In this document: positions 37,666-51,138 of the stretch, piece by piece
Layout of the letters: each line of letters begins with the position of its first letter
How positions within the stretch are numbered: the first letter of the stretch is position 1
From: Tetrahymena thermophila SB210
Lineage: Eukaryota; Ciliophora; Oligohymenophorea; Hymenostomatida; Tetrahymenidae
DNA: 64,000 nt
NCBI RefSeq assembly: GCF_000189635.1
Contig: NW_002476335.1
Location: forward strand, 124,001 to 188,000
Direction: 5' to 3'
Notes under the pieces: generated by a model
Seen by the model: only the letters and a program-made list of their open reading frames with translations
Told to the model about the DNA's origin: nothing
The model's database searches: none
Translations under genes and position numbers: made by a program

Positions 37666-40113
37666 TTAATTGATTTAATTTTAATTTCTTTAAAGAAAAG
37701 TAAATAAATTTTTTAAATTTAAGCAAATTTTATTTAATAAAATAATTTTAAATTTAAATTTTAGAAGCTAGATTTTTTAAAATTGCTCAATAGATTCAAA
37801 AAGATTAATTTTTAAATTTCTTTAAGAAAGACATTTACTTATTCGCTTAAGTTTATTAGAAGAAAATGTTAATAGAAAAGTAAAGCTATCATGTAAAGCG
37901 ATAGGCTATGAGTTTGATAATAATAAATTCAAATGATTGTGTTATAATTCAAAAATGTGTTTTTATTCTAATATTAATTAATTTATTTATTAAAAATAAT
38001 TTTATATTTTATCTAAATAATATTTATAAAAATAATTATTAAATATCTTGAAGGTAAAATATCTTTATATGATCAAAAATATTTAATGATTTAATTATTT
38101 TAGCTATATTAAATGATTTATTTATTAGTTTAATATTCTATTTTAAGCTATTTAGAATTTAATATAAATATTTAGTTTTATTTTTCAAAAGAATTAATAA
38201 ATAAAATAAAAATTATAATTTTAGTGATATGTTAAGCGAAAATAGTTTTGTTTTTGATAGTTTTTGCTGCAAATTTGATCTTACATTTATTTTATATTTT
38301 TTTCCTTAAAATTTTTTGGTGGTGTCGTGTCTAAGAATTTTTGATAGAATAAATAATTTTAGAATATTTAGATGGTTTACGCACTATTTAAGATTTTATC
38401 AATAATGATTAACTTAAAAAAGGTTACCAAATAAATTACTAAATTTTTATATTGAAAAGATATCAATCAGACAAATATTTTAAAAATTCTAGAACTAAAT
38501 GAAATAAAAATTTAATGCAATAAAAATTGCTATCACAGCTTATTATTTATTTTCTAATTCTTAAAAATGGTAAAAGATATTTTCAATTTATTGATTTTAA
38601 AGTCTCAGCTAAACCAATTACTTTTAATTTTCTTAACTTAAGCTAATTTTGCTTTATACATTTTATAATTTTGTGTGTGTCTAAAAATATTAAAAGGTCG
38701 TCAGTAAGAAATAAGCTAGTCTATTTTTTCTAGATAAATTTTGATGTAGGGTAAAAATGGATATTTCAAATACAAGCAAATGAAATAAAAAATTATGTAA
38801 ATTAGATTGTAGACCTATATTTATTGAATAATATTATTTAAAATAGAAGAATATGTTGAAAGTACTTATTGCTAAATATTACTTTTTAATTTCAATAAAT
38901 AAGGTTAATTAATCTCAAGACAAAAGTAAAGTCTATTCTATATCATTTGAATAGATTTTATAAATAAATTACGAATTGATTTATTGAATATATTGGTGAG
39001 CGAATTCTAAAAAGATAAATTTGTCATTCATTATTTTTACTTTAGCTATTTAATTTTTAACAATAATGACAATAATTGCTTGATTGCTTCTTTTAATTTC
39101 ACTTAAATTTAGAATTTTAACTAATTTTATTCATTATTTATTGTAAGCTATTTGTAATTTTTACCTTGATTATTTTTAGCTAATTTGGAAGACATTAGCT
39201 TTATAATATATTTGTTAATTTATTTGAAACCTGGTTTTAAAACTAAGTAAAATATTTTTTAAAACAAAATCTCTAAATTTAAATACAACTCAATTCTTTA
39301 TCTTCGATATTATTTTTTTATTGCTATAACGTAAAATATTTATAGAGAAATCTTATCAAAGATATATTATTCCTATAAATATATTATTATTAAATGAGAG
39401 ATTTTGGTGATAGCGAAATTCAAAGATTTATTCATAATATTTTTCGCATATTAATAATACGCAACTGATGAGATAGTAGTCGTATGTAAGCTTAATTTTT
39501 ATAAGATTTAATGCTTATCTTAATCTATAAGATTAAGCAAAATATAAATAAAATTTTAAAAATGTTACTGTAGTACAGCATGATTGCCAGATATTTATAC
39601 TCATAAATATCTGAAGGGATATGAATTTAAGAACTCCTGCTCATACTTAAATTATAAATATAAGAAGATTAAAATTATATATTTGTAATAAAATTTTACG
39701 ATATAAATGCCTAAAGATTAAAAAAAAGTGACGATTGTTATATACTGTTGTGATGACAATTAAACTGTGACGAAAGAGAAGTAAAGTTTTGTGAAATTTT
39801 ATAATATGTAAATCACTATGAATATGATTCTAATATTACCACAAATTAATAAATTTGATTTACTAATAATGCCTAAAATTTAATTCAAAATGTTTTGAAA
39901 AGTTGACGCATCAGTTGTTCTTCTTTCTATTTTTATATAGCGTTCAGCTAAACATAATTAATCCTTAAATTTGTGTAAGTATATCTATATAAATAACTAG
40001 ATTTAAATATCATCCAATTTAGCGAATAAAAGTAACAATAATTAATACAAATTAAAAACATTTACTTCAAGTAAAATCAATAATATAAAACTTAGCAAAA
40101 CAATAAAGATAAA
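37666..40113. other. long AT-rich intergenic region with a hairpin cluster
   Basis: About 2.4 kb with no convincing coding frame on either strand. Most of it is featureless AT-rich DNA. Near its right end, upstream of the START-domain gene, lies a cluster of strong hairpins (39519-39613), listed separately. Confidence 0.6.
39519..39613. ncRNA. possible structured RNA: three perfect hairpins in 95 bp
   Basis: Three uninterrupted stems lie in a row: CTTAATCT-ATA-AGATTAAG (39519-39537), CTGTA-G-TACAG (39568-39578) and CAGATATTTAT-ACTC-ATAAATATCTG (39588-39613, 11 bp, no mismatch). The segment between the last two is less AT-rich than the surroundings. Such density is unlike the rest of the spacer. 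It could be a small RNA gene or a regulatory element of the gene at 40114. No C/D or H/ACA box pattern fits well, and no known family is recognised. Confidence 0.3.
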
Positions 40114-40728
40114 ATGGAAGCCAACTACACTGCTTAACTCGACTAATAAGTTGCCACTGTTACTAAGGTTGCTGCTATGACTGAAGGATGGAGCAAGGGT
40201 AAAACTTTGGGATCCTCCACCTTATACACCCGTAAATACGAAAAATACGATTTACTCTTAGCCAGAATTGAAACTATTGCCGACGTCAAGTTAGAATCCT
40301 GTGTCAAGTACTTCAACGAAGACTTTGAAGCCCAACACAAGAGCAAAGATAACAGTGATTTCATTCAAGAAATTGAAAAGATTGATGCCACCACAAAAGT
40401 TGTCTAATTCAAGCTCAAGGGTAAACTTATGGTCAGTGCCAGAGACTTCTTATGTGTTCAATAAATCAGAGACTAACCCAATGGTGGAAAAATTATCGTT
40501 AAGGTTAATCTTCCTACCCACGCCAAGTAGGTTAAGAACGATGCTGTTAGAGGTGAATGTGTTATTAATGGTAATATCTTTACTCCTATTGATGCCAACA
40601 AAACTAAGATTGAATCTTTCTATCTTATGGACCCCAAAGGAAGTATTCCTGCTTCTTTGGTTAACACCCAAATGGAAAAGCAATTGGAAGCTCAAGAAAA
40701 GGCTATTCCTTTCATGAAAAAATACTGA
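40114..40728 (+). CDS. START-domain lipid-binding protein, 204 aa
   Basis: Single-exon gene, ATG 40114 to TGA 40726-40728. After a short N-terminus the protein is one START-like (StAR-related lipid transfer) domain: a helix region with VKYFNEDFEAQ, strands with FKLKGKLMVSARDFLCVQ (the SARDF motif is typical), and the C-terminal helix opener MDPKGSIPASLVN, which matches the DPKG.IP..LVN signature of START proteins. Such domains bind a single lipid or sterol in a closed cavity. No membrane segment or signal peptide is present, so a soluble cytosolic carrier is likely. Its codon use is unlike its neighbours: many C-ending codons (GCC, AAC, ATC, TTC) and AAG, the pattern of highly expressed ciliate genes. 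Stop codons read as Gln are present (four TAA and one TAG in the first two thirds of the frame). Confidence 0.9.
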
Positions 40729-41655
40729 ATTGAATGACTAATATAAATCTAAATTATCAACTTAAATTTCAATAAACTTTAATTGTATTTCATATTCTAT
40801 TCGTATTCTTATTTCCCTTCCATTTTTAATTAGCTTCAAAAATTTTATCTATCAAAATTATTATTAGACAAAAGTATAATTAGAATTTTGAGTAACTTGA
40901 ACTCTTTTTTTCTTAAAAGATTAATAACCTAAAAAGAATATGTAAACTACTAACAATATTTTTATCAGAAATAGAAACAAATCCTTTAAGGTATAGATAA
41001 AATGTTAAAATTTTATTTCAATCAAATAATAATTAAAATATTTGCTATGACTATTTTTTTACAAGACATTAAATAAAATGCTTTATTTATGAGTTTTTCT
41101 TTCACATAAAATTAAAATTTTAATCCACAAAGAAAAATTTTTTAATAAAAAATTTTGTTTATTTTTTTTAAATATATTTTGTATCTTTTTAGTTCTAATT
41201 ATTTTAATTTAAAATACATGTAAAAAAATTAATTACTGAATTTTATAATCAATCTTTTTTTTTTTTAAATTAAATTTAAGAAATTTCTTTTAATTTAAAA
41301 TAAATAACTTTCTTTATTAATTAGAACCTTTAACTCTAGACGTTTTGTTATTTAAGGAGATTAAAAATAAAATAATTAGTATAAAATTAAATAAATTATT
41401 AGATATTTTTTAGTTTTATGAATAGTATATTTTTTTATTTGAATTTATGCTATTCAAAATTAAATTAAGTATTAAAAAAATATCCAGGTTTTATTGATTA
41501 ATAAAAATAAAATTAATTTCTTTTTTTAACAAACCTAAGTATCCTATTTCACATTTTTTATTTATAATTTAAAAAAAATATATTAAAAATTGATATAATA
41601 AAAACAAACAAATAATTATGAAAATTGCTTTTTTAAAAATGTAAACTAAACTAAT
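40729..41655. other. convergent intergenic spacer, nothing recognised
   Basis: AT-rich DNA between convergent genes, holding both 3' UTRs. No other signal seen. Confidence 0.6.
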
Positions 41656-44410
41656 TCATTTTTAGTAATTAACAAGAGGAAGAAAAGAATTTTTAGAATC
41701 ATCTGAAGGTTCTTCCATTATATCATGGAGACCTCTTGATTAAAGAATGTTTTTAATTTAAGTTGTATTTTATGGTTTGTACTTATTTTCAGATTGGTAA
41801 CTACTGCAAGTATTCACAGTTTAGTTGGACTAAGATGGGGTTGTTTATTATTTTTTAGGTGAAGGACTATATTTTTATATTAGATGAGATATCATTTAAT
41901 CTTATTAGTCAAAAGAGTTGCCAACAATATTGTTTAGAGAATCATCTGATTTAGGACATTAATTAAACTGTATATTTACATTTTTGTTTTATAGAAGTTG
42001 ATTTTTAACAGAAAAGGATCCTCCAATAATAGTAAAAGGAGAAGAAGGCAAACTAAGTGTATTATTTAGACTATTAGTATTTTCAAGCATTTTTATTTAG
42101 CTTAATTGAGATTCATCTTATAAGAAAGTATTTTAATTCTGCTTTATGTTACTTTGTATTTAAGTTTTAATTGACTTTTCAATTTCTATTTATTTTAATA
42201 ATTACTCTAATTGAGTTTTCATGTCTCCATTATATCTTTATAACTCAGAAATAATAAAATCGTTCTTTTATTCTTGATCTCCTAGTTAATATTAATCGCT
42301 TTAATAATAAATCTATAAATTAATCTAATTTTTACTTAATCTTTATAGCTTAGTGTCTTAGTCATTTATTAATTCCTAATTTAATCCTTATTCGACCCAT
42401 TTCTATTTAAGCTTTTTATTTCTAATTTCTAGCTTGTTTACTTTTGAATCTGTCTGCAAAATAAGCTATCTAATCTTTTAATTTAAAAAATCATATAATT
42501 TAAAAAAAGATGAATTAAAATTTTACATTTTTTTAATCATCATTGAACTGTAGTATCTAGCTATCTAATTGAACAGATAGTTTCTCTTCATTTAACAATT
42601 TTTATTTAGCTTAATTTAATTCCTATTCATATCTTTACTTAAAATCTCCTGATCCTACAATTGGTTTATTATGGCTTTCTTATATAGCTTTCTCCATAGA
42701 GTCAGGTCTAATGAGTGATTTTCCTGAAGGGTCTTTCAAGAATGTGCAAACCTCAAATCCTGACCTTGAGTTTTTTTGGTTTGGAGACTAGCTTTACTTT
42801 TTTAGAGAACTTAAATGAGAAGTTAAAGGTAAATTCTATATATGCCTTTAGGTAAGGTCTTTTAAAAGCGACAGCTTAGATTCGATTGAATTATTTTTTT
42901 TTATTGAAGTCGGAGATTGATTTAAAAAGTCTAAACTTTGATTATGAACTAATTTTGGAGATTGGCTTTTTCCATATTTTACATTACTATTTTACAAAAG
43001 CACTGATCTCTTTTTTTGTATAGAATCTAATACTTATGTTGAATAATAGGAAGATTATTTTTTAGCTGAGCTTTATTTAGGTTATAAAGAAGTAGATTTT
43101 TAAGAAGCATTTATTTACTTTTGAGCCTTTTTATTTTTATTTTCATCTAAAATGCTTTCATAAATATGCATTTATTTCTTTTAATCCTTTTATTAGCTCA
43201 AACATTTCTGAGTGCAACTTAAATATTATTTGCTAGCTTCTATGTTTTGTATAATATCCATATATATTGGATCGTATCCTTACTTTTTTGGTTTTTGTTG
43301 ACTAGAAAACAAGTTCTCAGAATAGTTGTCTGAATTATTTTAATTTTATTTAACAAATCTCTAAGTATTATTTTCTTGAATTTTGCTCTAATCATCCATT
43401 TTAAGTTGATTATGTTTGTGATTTATTTAAATCTACAAATTGCTAATATCGTTAAAAGACTCTCTTTTGCTAGGATCTTAAACTAGAGAAGGCTCATAGT
43501 CAACAGGAGAAACATGAGAAGAGTGATATAAATAGCCCTGATCATTCTACTTGTTATTGTTAAATAAATTATGATTATAATCATTTTATGAGAAAGATAT
43601 AAAATTTTAAGGAGGTTCATCTTCACATATAACCTAAACATTTGAGTTTGGTATCACTTTATTCTTATCAAAATCAACTTTAAGCAAATCTGCTCTCATA
43701 TTTTTTATAATTTAATCAGTACTATCTAGCTGGCCTTCAGAAGAGCTTTGAGTAAATCCTTTATTAAAGCTTTAGTATTAAGCTTCTTAGGATATTTAGT
43801 TTTACTAGCTTGTTGAAAAATTATTATACTAAGTAAAATGTTATTCATTTTTTAAAGGACTAGATTATTAATTAAAAGTATTTCCATGATTAAATGAATG
43901 AGAAAAGCTTTTCATAGAATCAAAGATATTGCTTGAATTATCAGATGGAATATAAGAATGCTATTCTTCCGCACCTAAATTGCTATTTTGTTCCTGCTGA
44001 AATGAATTTTAGTTAAAATATTTTTTATTTGTTTCCTAGTTTTATAAAGGGAGCTATTACCTTTAAGGTAAATGCCATTTGTATTCACCTATAGGCTATC
44101 CTCTATCTTACAAAAGAGGATGCTAATTGAATCCAAATATTTGATTATTCTAAGTTTAAAATATCTAATATTATTAGGGAGGTACTTTTTTTTAAGTAGA
44201 ATGATCGTATTTTTTTTCAGGTGTATGATACACTTTGTTTTTAGATGGCTTTTTGTTTGAGTATTATGATTCGCTGAAAAGTATTGAAGATAGCTGGTCA
44301 TCATAAGAATTTGGATTTTACAATTAATGCACTTTTTACCCATTCTTTTTATTCGAATAAGGTGAAGCTTTTTTATTTTGTTGATTGTTTTTATAGTTTT
44401 ACTATTACAT
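41656..44410 (-). CDS. low-complexity S/N/Q-rich protein with C-terminal coiled coil
   Basis: Predicted protein of 893 residues from two exons (minus strand): 44410-42527 and 42453-41656, joined in phase 0 across a 73-nt intron with a TTTTGCAG acceptor. Residues 1-520 are mostly disordered S/N/Q/K-rich sequence with few hydrophobic clusters. A compact segment near residue 560-590 (SGFEVCTFLKDPSGKSLI) precedes a coiled coil that spans the exon junction (about 595-760). The C-terminus is again S/Q-rich and ends LPLVNYQK. The start is the first in-frame ATG; the upstream frame runs into TGA. No known family recognised; ciliates have many such scaffold-like proteins. Confidence 0.78.
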
Positions 44411-44988
44411 TGCTAATTGTATATTAGTAATTACTCTACAGCTTTATCTCGTTTTTTGATAATTGATTAAAAATAACAGCTAAATATTTTACCTAACTAT
44501 AATCTCTTTTTATGATGGATCTGTTGAGAAATCTTAAGAAATTTTAGAAAGTAAAATTAAATTCACAAAACTAGAATTAATTATTCACCATTTAAACTTC
44601 CATACAATAATCAAAAAAAAAAAAATCAAACAAACAAACAAACAAATTTATCATTACTTAAATTTTTTATATTTTAATATTATTTTCTTTCTTTTTCTTA
44701 AAAAAAATGGTTGAGATTGTGCTAAAATACTTTAATATAACAAATTTTAATATTTCATGAGAAAATTCAAGTAGGAAATATTTTATGAATTCTATATAAA
44801 TAATTTTTTATTACATTAATACTCAGAAAAGTAAGTTAATGAAGCTCTTTAAAATTCAATAAAAATATTTGATTGCTAAATTTATAAAATTTACACACTA
44901 AAAATATTTTATGAAATACCAAAGAAAGAAAACAAAAAATTATAAATTTTATTTTTGATTTAGTTGTTATTATAAAGTCAATAATATT
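44411..44988. other. intergenic spacer with (CAAA)n
   Basis: AT-rich spacer between two minus-strand genes. A CAAA repeat of about five units lies at 44627-44646. Nothing else recognised. Confidence 0.6.
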
Positions 44989-47900
44989 TCATTCTTTGAT
45001 AAATTTTTACTTGACAAACTCCCAAATGCAAATAACTGCACTAACATGAACGTTAAGAGATCTTACTTATCCGAATTAAGGAATCTCTACACATTCATCT
45101 AATATCTAATTAATTAAAAATATTTAAAGAGTTATTTTAAATTTATTTATTTTAGAATAATTGAATTGAACGAACAATATTTACTTCAATATACTCAAGA
45201 GGGATACCTGTTTTTTCTCTTCCTAAAAGAAGTATACATTTATCAGGGAATTCTTAATGTTGTATCATCTTACTTTTGCTTGTTTGTTCTAATCCAACAA
45301 TCTTAATTTTTAAATATCATTTTAGGTTTATTTTTATGCTTAAAATTTACTTTGTAGCCAAGCTTTTTCTTAAGAATCAGGAAAGCCATAAGATCTTTTT
45401 CCTTTACTTCTTAAATAGGAAGCCATTTCTCTGCTGTAACTGATATAGCCTTGAAACCTTCTTCTTCCAAAATTGCTTTATTAGGAATGACCAATGAAGA
45501 GACTCCGAAAATTTCACTAGTTCTTGTTAAGTGTCCGAAATTAGGTATCTTTTCTAACAATGATGCTACAACTATGATGTCTTTTTCTTTTCTCCTTTTT
45601 TTCTTTTCAGCCTATTTATTTTACATTTTTTGTTTAATATTTTAGAAATATTAAGAATAAATAAATAAATACTTCAATTTAATCTAGTTCATTCTAAACC
45701 ACATCAATTTTTCTCTAGAAGTTTGTAACCTCACTTAAATCAGGAATTGGAATATCTTGAATGAATTCTTAAGTTTTTCTAATTGATAATATTAAAATAT
45801 TTAACAATATATCAGTTGAATTTATTTTACAATCTCCATAAATCGTCTTTTTTGGGAGGAGCATCTTCATGTTCTTTTAATTAATATATCAAGTTCATAC
45901 AAACATTTTTTATTTCTTCAATCACATTTTCGTGAACCACCTCACCATTTCCATCCATGTCAATACTCAAAAGTTGCTCTGTATTAAAGTTTTCAATAAC
46001 CTTTTGGAATTTTTCTACAATTTTATCAAATGTTTTTCTCATTTTTATGGATTCTTTGTTTTCTGTAAAAAATGAATTCAGATTCTTCAATAAAATATCA
46101 TCCTTAATTTGTTCTTCATCTTATTTGAGATAAGTTTAAGTTAAATTAATTATTGATTTAAATATTAATTATTTACTAGCTTCAGTGAATTTGGAAACAA
46201 AGTACTATGCAATAGATCTAAGATATGCAACATGTGATCCAGTATATGGAATTAAATGAGATAAAACTTCTTTGGCTTTAAGATTATTTGGTTTTCTGCA
46301 TAATTGATAACCAGCCATCTAATATAAATAAGATAAAATTATTAAAAAATAAAAAAAAAACTATTTACAAAAACTAAGGGAATAGAGTATTGAGATCTGT
46401 TATTTTTTTCCTTGATTCCATCTATGATGCTCTATTCAAAATAAACTGGGAATTCATTGTATAAGTGAAGAGTAAATACTTCAATATATTGTCTAATGTT
46501 GACTTAATTGTTAAAATCTAAGATTCCCCAAATTTTTTCTTTGATGTCAGATATAAGTCTATCAACATTATACTCTGATTAATCAAAGGTATTTTTAATG
46601 AAGTTCATAACTTTTTCAGTAAAGAAATCTTTAATAACACAGAGACACTGCCACATACGGATTTTTGAGTTATAATGGTTGGTATTTGGAAGAAGTGAGT
46701 TTCTTGACTTTTAGTACTTCTTTTAGTAATTTCTTTCTAACAAATTTTATGTATATTTTATATAAAAATCAATTAAAGTTTTAAATTTAGCTTTAGTAAC
46801 CTCATCTAATAAATCACTAGGATTATTCACACAATTATTAATCCAGATAACAATATTCTCTAATAGTTTTAGTATCATAAATCTTGGGAAAGCTCCATAA
46901 TATTCTATGTTATTAGAAAATTTGGTTTTGAGTTCATTTGCTAAAGGAATTTCTAACTCATCTTTATAGAACTCCATTCCATTATCAAATCCTCTATATT
47001 CCTAATTAAGAAAAAAATTATTTAAAATAAGATTTTCTATTCAAATTTCAATTCATTACTTTTATTTTGATGAATCTATAAATAGTTTTCTCAAAAGAAA
47101 CAAGTAAAGAAGGGTCAGAATAAAATATTGAAGCTATTTTATCCACAACTTTTCTCTATAGTAACCAATTATTTTAACCTGCCTTCAAGGTTACCTTAAT
47201 AAAATGTTAAATAATGTCAGATTTTATTATGTAAGGATTGTAAAATAGTGTTTGGTCCAAAGCCCATTCGTACATATAGTGAACTTCTTTATAAGTTATG
47301 TAATTTAATTAAGTTGTTAAAATATTTTGGTTGAAACATAACTCAAAAAGATTTTTAAAGTCTTTAATAAGCTATTCTTAGTTTTCATCATTGAGGTGAC
47401 TTACAAGGTAAGGATTATAAACATATTTCAACATGATAAAGAGCTCATCTAATTTATTAAAATCAAAGACATCTGCAAGATAATATGCATCTGCAACTAC
47501 TTTATCAATAATATTGGTGAAATTAGGGTTGTTATAAATTTCGTTGCTAAAGCTTAGCAAGCTCATTAAATTGCAAAGAAGTGCATGAGATTTAGATAAG
47601 AACCCACGCTTTGAAGCCAACTATTTGATAACTGGATAATTTTAATCACTAGGCGAGTCATATAAGGATAGGATTTAAACCAATTCCAAACCCTTGTCAA
47701 ATATTAAATCATCAATAAAAATAGAACTGTTAGCACTTTTTTGTGATTATTAAATTATATCTAAATTTGACTTACAGATACAAGATAAAATTTCAAAGTA
47801 AAGGCACACTAGTTATTCTTCACCAGGTGATAGAATGGATTCGTTTGAATGTGACTATGAAGTTTATCTATTTAAAAGTTAAATCAATTATTCAAACATA

Positions 47901-50823
47901 TTTTTAATAGCTTTAGATAGAGAAGTAGATAATTTGTGAGTAGGTCTGAGCAATTGAGGAGAGATAGCATAATAGTACAAATTGAAGAACAGATCTAAAA
48001 TTTCATTTTAGTAGTAAGAAAAATCAGAGTATTATTTAGAATCAATATCCTTTTCTGATATTCTAAGCATTAAATAACTGAGAAGATCAGCACTAACAGA
48101 GTCTAATTATTCATGTATTTTTTTCATTTCCTTTGTATCCTTAAATAGCTTTATCAATTCTTTTAATTGCAGAATATATTAAGTACTTTCTTAGTAAGGG
48201 CGATAAGAATTAGTATAAATATCAGATATTTTGTCATTAAAAAGCCAAGAAGAAGTAAATTCTGCTAATTTGCCATCAATAGAGAACTAATAAAGGAACT
48301 CTAATTCTTTTTTAATTTCTTTAGAATTATCAATTAGATGTTTAATTGCATGAGAATAAGAGGGTATTTCTAGTAAAATATTGGTAAAACTTAAGAATTT
48401 TAAATATTATTAATTCATATCTTAATACGAGTGTTAATCTTCATTATTTTACAATTTAATCTAAGATATATTGTTTCTTAAGTCAATTAAAGTCTAAGAG
48501 ATGTTTAATTTTTCAGCATTTTTTATCAAGAAATACAATAATTTGCTCTTGTATTAAAATGAAGAGTTTATTTCTTCATTTATTTTAACTAAATCAAGTT
48601 CAATTAAATGCTAAGGCCCATTAAATTGCTTGATGCTCATCCATTCGAAAGTTTGTTAAGGGAATCCAAGTATCAAATCATAAATTTACTCATTTTCAAT
48701 GTTTTAAATATCTAAATGATTGACAATTAATGAAATTAACCCTTTAGCAAAAATAGTTCTTTTTCTAACGTTTGCTCTTGCATAAACTCTTTGAGTAAAG
48801 TCTAATATCATTTTTATCTCTTCACTACTTATAGAGGTGCTTTGTTCATTCAAGTTAGAAAAAACTAATAAAAAGGCGCAAACTGCCTAAGGGTGAACAA
48901 TATGCTTGCAAACAGATTAGATCAATCTCTTTAAGTGATGGTTGAGTAATTTTTTACTACATTCTTCATATTCTTGAGCTATTTTATTATTATTAAAATG
49001 ATATGAAATAAACTAAACTATTCACCAAAATACAAGTTTGTGTTTTTTAAAAATAATTAAAAATTCAAAATCATCAATCAAATATAATACCTTAATTGGA
49101 CTATTCTAGTTTTTCTTTTAAATTTTTGAGTATTTTTTGATAGGCATTCAAAAAGAAAGTTTAAACAACGTTATAGAATTTACTATCAGCATCTAGAGTA
49201 GCATCATTGTAAAATAAACAGTTATTTAAAATAGGCACTGCATAGTCATATATCAAGTCTTATAAATCATCAATATCTATTTCTTCCATTTTCAAGAAAT
49301 ACTTTACACAGCATTTAACAATACTTTAATTGTTGTGATAAATTGATTTTTTGAATAAGATATATACTGGCCATTCAGAGTTCAAATGATGTAAAATTGG
49401 GATTTTTTCTACAATTTTATTGATCCCTACAGGATCTTTTTAAAAGAAATTAGCTAATTGAGGCCACAAGCTTTTAATCAAGTGAACTGCAAAACTGTCA
49501 AGTGTTATGTAAAGATCTACAAAAGTTTTATACTTTTTTGTGTAAATTTTACTATATTCCAAAAGATTTTTATCATTTTTAATATCCTTTTCATTAAATC
49601 TATTTTAAACTGATTCAAGAATACCATTTAAAGCATTAACACCTTGTTTACAGGCTTCGAAATTTTCATATAATTCGAGAGTATTTTTCAAATCACTCCA
49701 ATAAAATTCGCTTTTAACAATTTCATCATTTAAGTCATACTTTCTATTGAAGTACAAGAGCTCTACAAATTTAATAACTTCAAAACAAAGTAAGTTATGC
49801 TATTTATCAGGCTAGCTACTAAGGTTATTTCTCTACTATAAATACCTCTTTCTAAATTCCTTTAAAAAAAAATTATATTGTATTATTTAGAAAATAAACT
49901 TACACTAGAGATGTTATCTTGAATAGATTTTTATGACTAAAATAGTGTCCTAAAGTATTTGAACAATATTTCTCTCATTTTATTAAAATAATTGGCATTA
50001 TAAAGAGAATTAACATTGTATTTTGAAAAATCAAAACCATTGGCTTCACTACTGCAAACTTTTTAGAAAATAGAAGTTGTATCTTCATTCCAAATGTAGA
50101 CCTTAAATATATCTTTTGTAACTCCTTGGACGGACTCACTAATTTAGGAGAATTACCCCTTTTTAATGTTGAGTTAGACATACTCTATATAAAAATCTAT
50201 CAATATTTCTTGCTTTTTAAGATGTTGAGTATGGTGACTTTCTATATCTGCATGTTCTACTTTTTCTTTAAGAGTTTTGTAGAACTGCAAAACAGAGCTT
50301 TCTAAAATAATTTCTGCATTTAAAAATTCATTTATCATCACATTGATTTGTTCTCCTCCTTACTTCACTAAAATTTTGTTGAATGTTTTTAGAACTTTTC
50401 ATTAAAAAAAATAATTATTTTTGTTCATAGCTATTTTAATTATTAAAAAAATAAAATATTCATTTAATTATTACCAAAATAGTAGTTAATTTATGTAGAT
50501 GTTAAACTGAGACTTAGAGAGAATTCAAAAAGTCCTTGTAAAACATCTATTTAGACCATAATTTTATTTTATTTGAGTTGCTGATACAAGTAAAGGAGGC
50601 AAAACAAATATTTTCTATGAAATTGCGCATTATTTTTTATAGATTCGTCATTTATGTTTTTCTAAAATACACTATTTAACTCCTAGCTAATTTCTGCTGA
50701 AAATTACTCATTTTGCTTTAAGCTAACTTATAAAACAGCATACTACTTCAGCAAAGTGTAAATTGTTTAATCATCTGTAGCCTTTTTTGGAATTAATGAT
50801 TGTAAAACAACGTCTATGCTCAT
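44989..50823 (-). CDS. TRM3: tRNA (guanosine-2'-O-)-methyltransferase, Trm3/TARBP1 type
   Basis: Predicted protein of 1743 residues from eleven exons (minus strand): 50823-50475, 50394-49904, 49859-49091, 49017-47060, 47001-46369, 46318-46177, 46119-45831, 45778-45673, 45611-45351, 45301-45185, 45105-44989; the frame closes exactly. The last ~165 residues are a SpoU/TrmD-fold methyltransferase domain with all three motifs intact: NFGHLTRTSEIFG (motif 1), CILLLGREKTGIP (motif 2) and IPQFGQVRSLNVHVSAVICI (motif 3). Trm3 and TARBP1 methylate the ribose of G18 in tRNA D-loops using S-adenosylmethionine. The ~1500-residue N-terminal part is helical and repeat-like, as in Trm3 (about 1440 aa) and TARBP1 (about 1620 aa). 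The segment just before the domain (DDLWRL...FIQDIPIPDL) also matches the family layout. Cytoplasmic or nucleolar location is not shown by the sequence. Confidence 0.94.
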
Positions 50824-51138
50824 TTATTTTTCTCTATCCCTATATTCTAATTATATTAAGTCAATTTATTTTTTATTAAAACTAAATGAAGTTTTTGATG
50901 ATAAATAAATCAATTTTTATTTTTAACCTTTTTTATTATAAAAATAAATAAAAGCTATATCTAAAATAATTAACTAAAATTTAAAACAAACAATCCAACT
51001 CATTAATTAGTTTTAAATATTAAAATTAAAATAAATACATTTTAATAACTTTGACAGACTTAATATAAAACTATTTTAATGTCAACACTAATTTATTTAT
51101 AAACTTAGAAAATTCCAGTTAAGATAAGCTTAAATATA
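50824..51138. other. intergenic spacer, nothing recognised
   Basis: AT-rich spacer between two minus-strand genes; probably the promoter of the methyltransferase gene and the 3' UTR of the next. Confidence 0.6.

Noticed and set aside
39579-39613. possible C/D-box snoRNA (CATGATTG ... CTGA)
   Set aside because: The C box is poor and the boxes are only about 30 nt apart, too close for a C/D snoRNA; kept only as an unclassified hairpin cluster.
40301-40717. 138-codon plus-strand frame, the longest with the standard code
   Set aside because: Out-of-frame shadow of the START-domain gene; the true frame continues through TAA/TAG codons with the domain signature.
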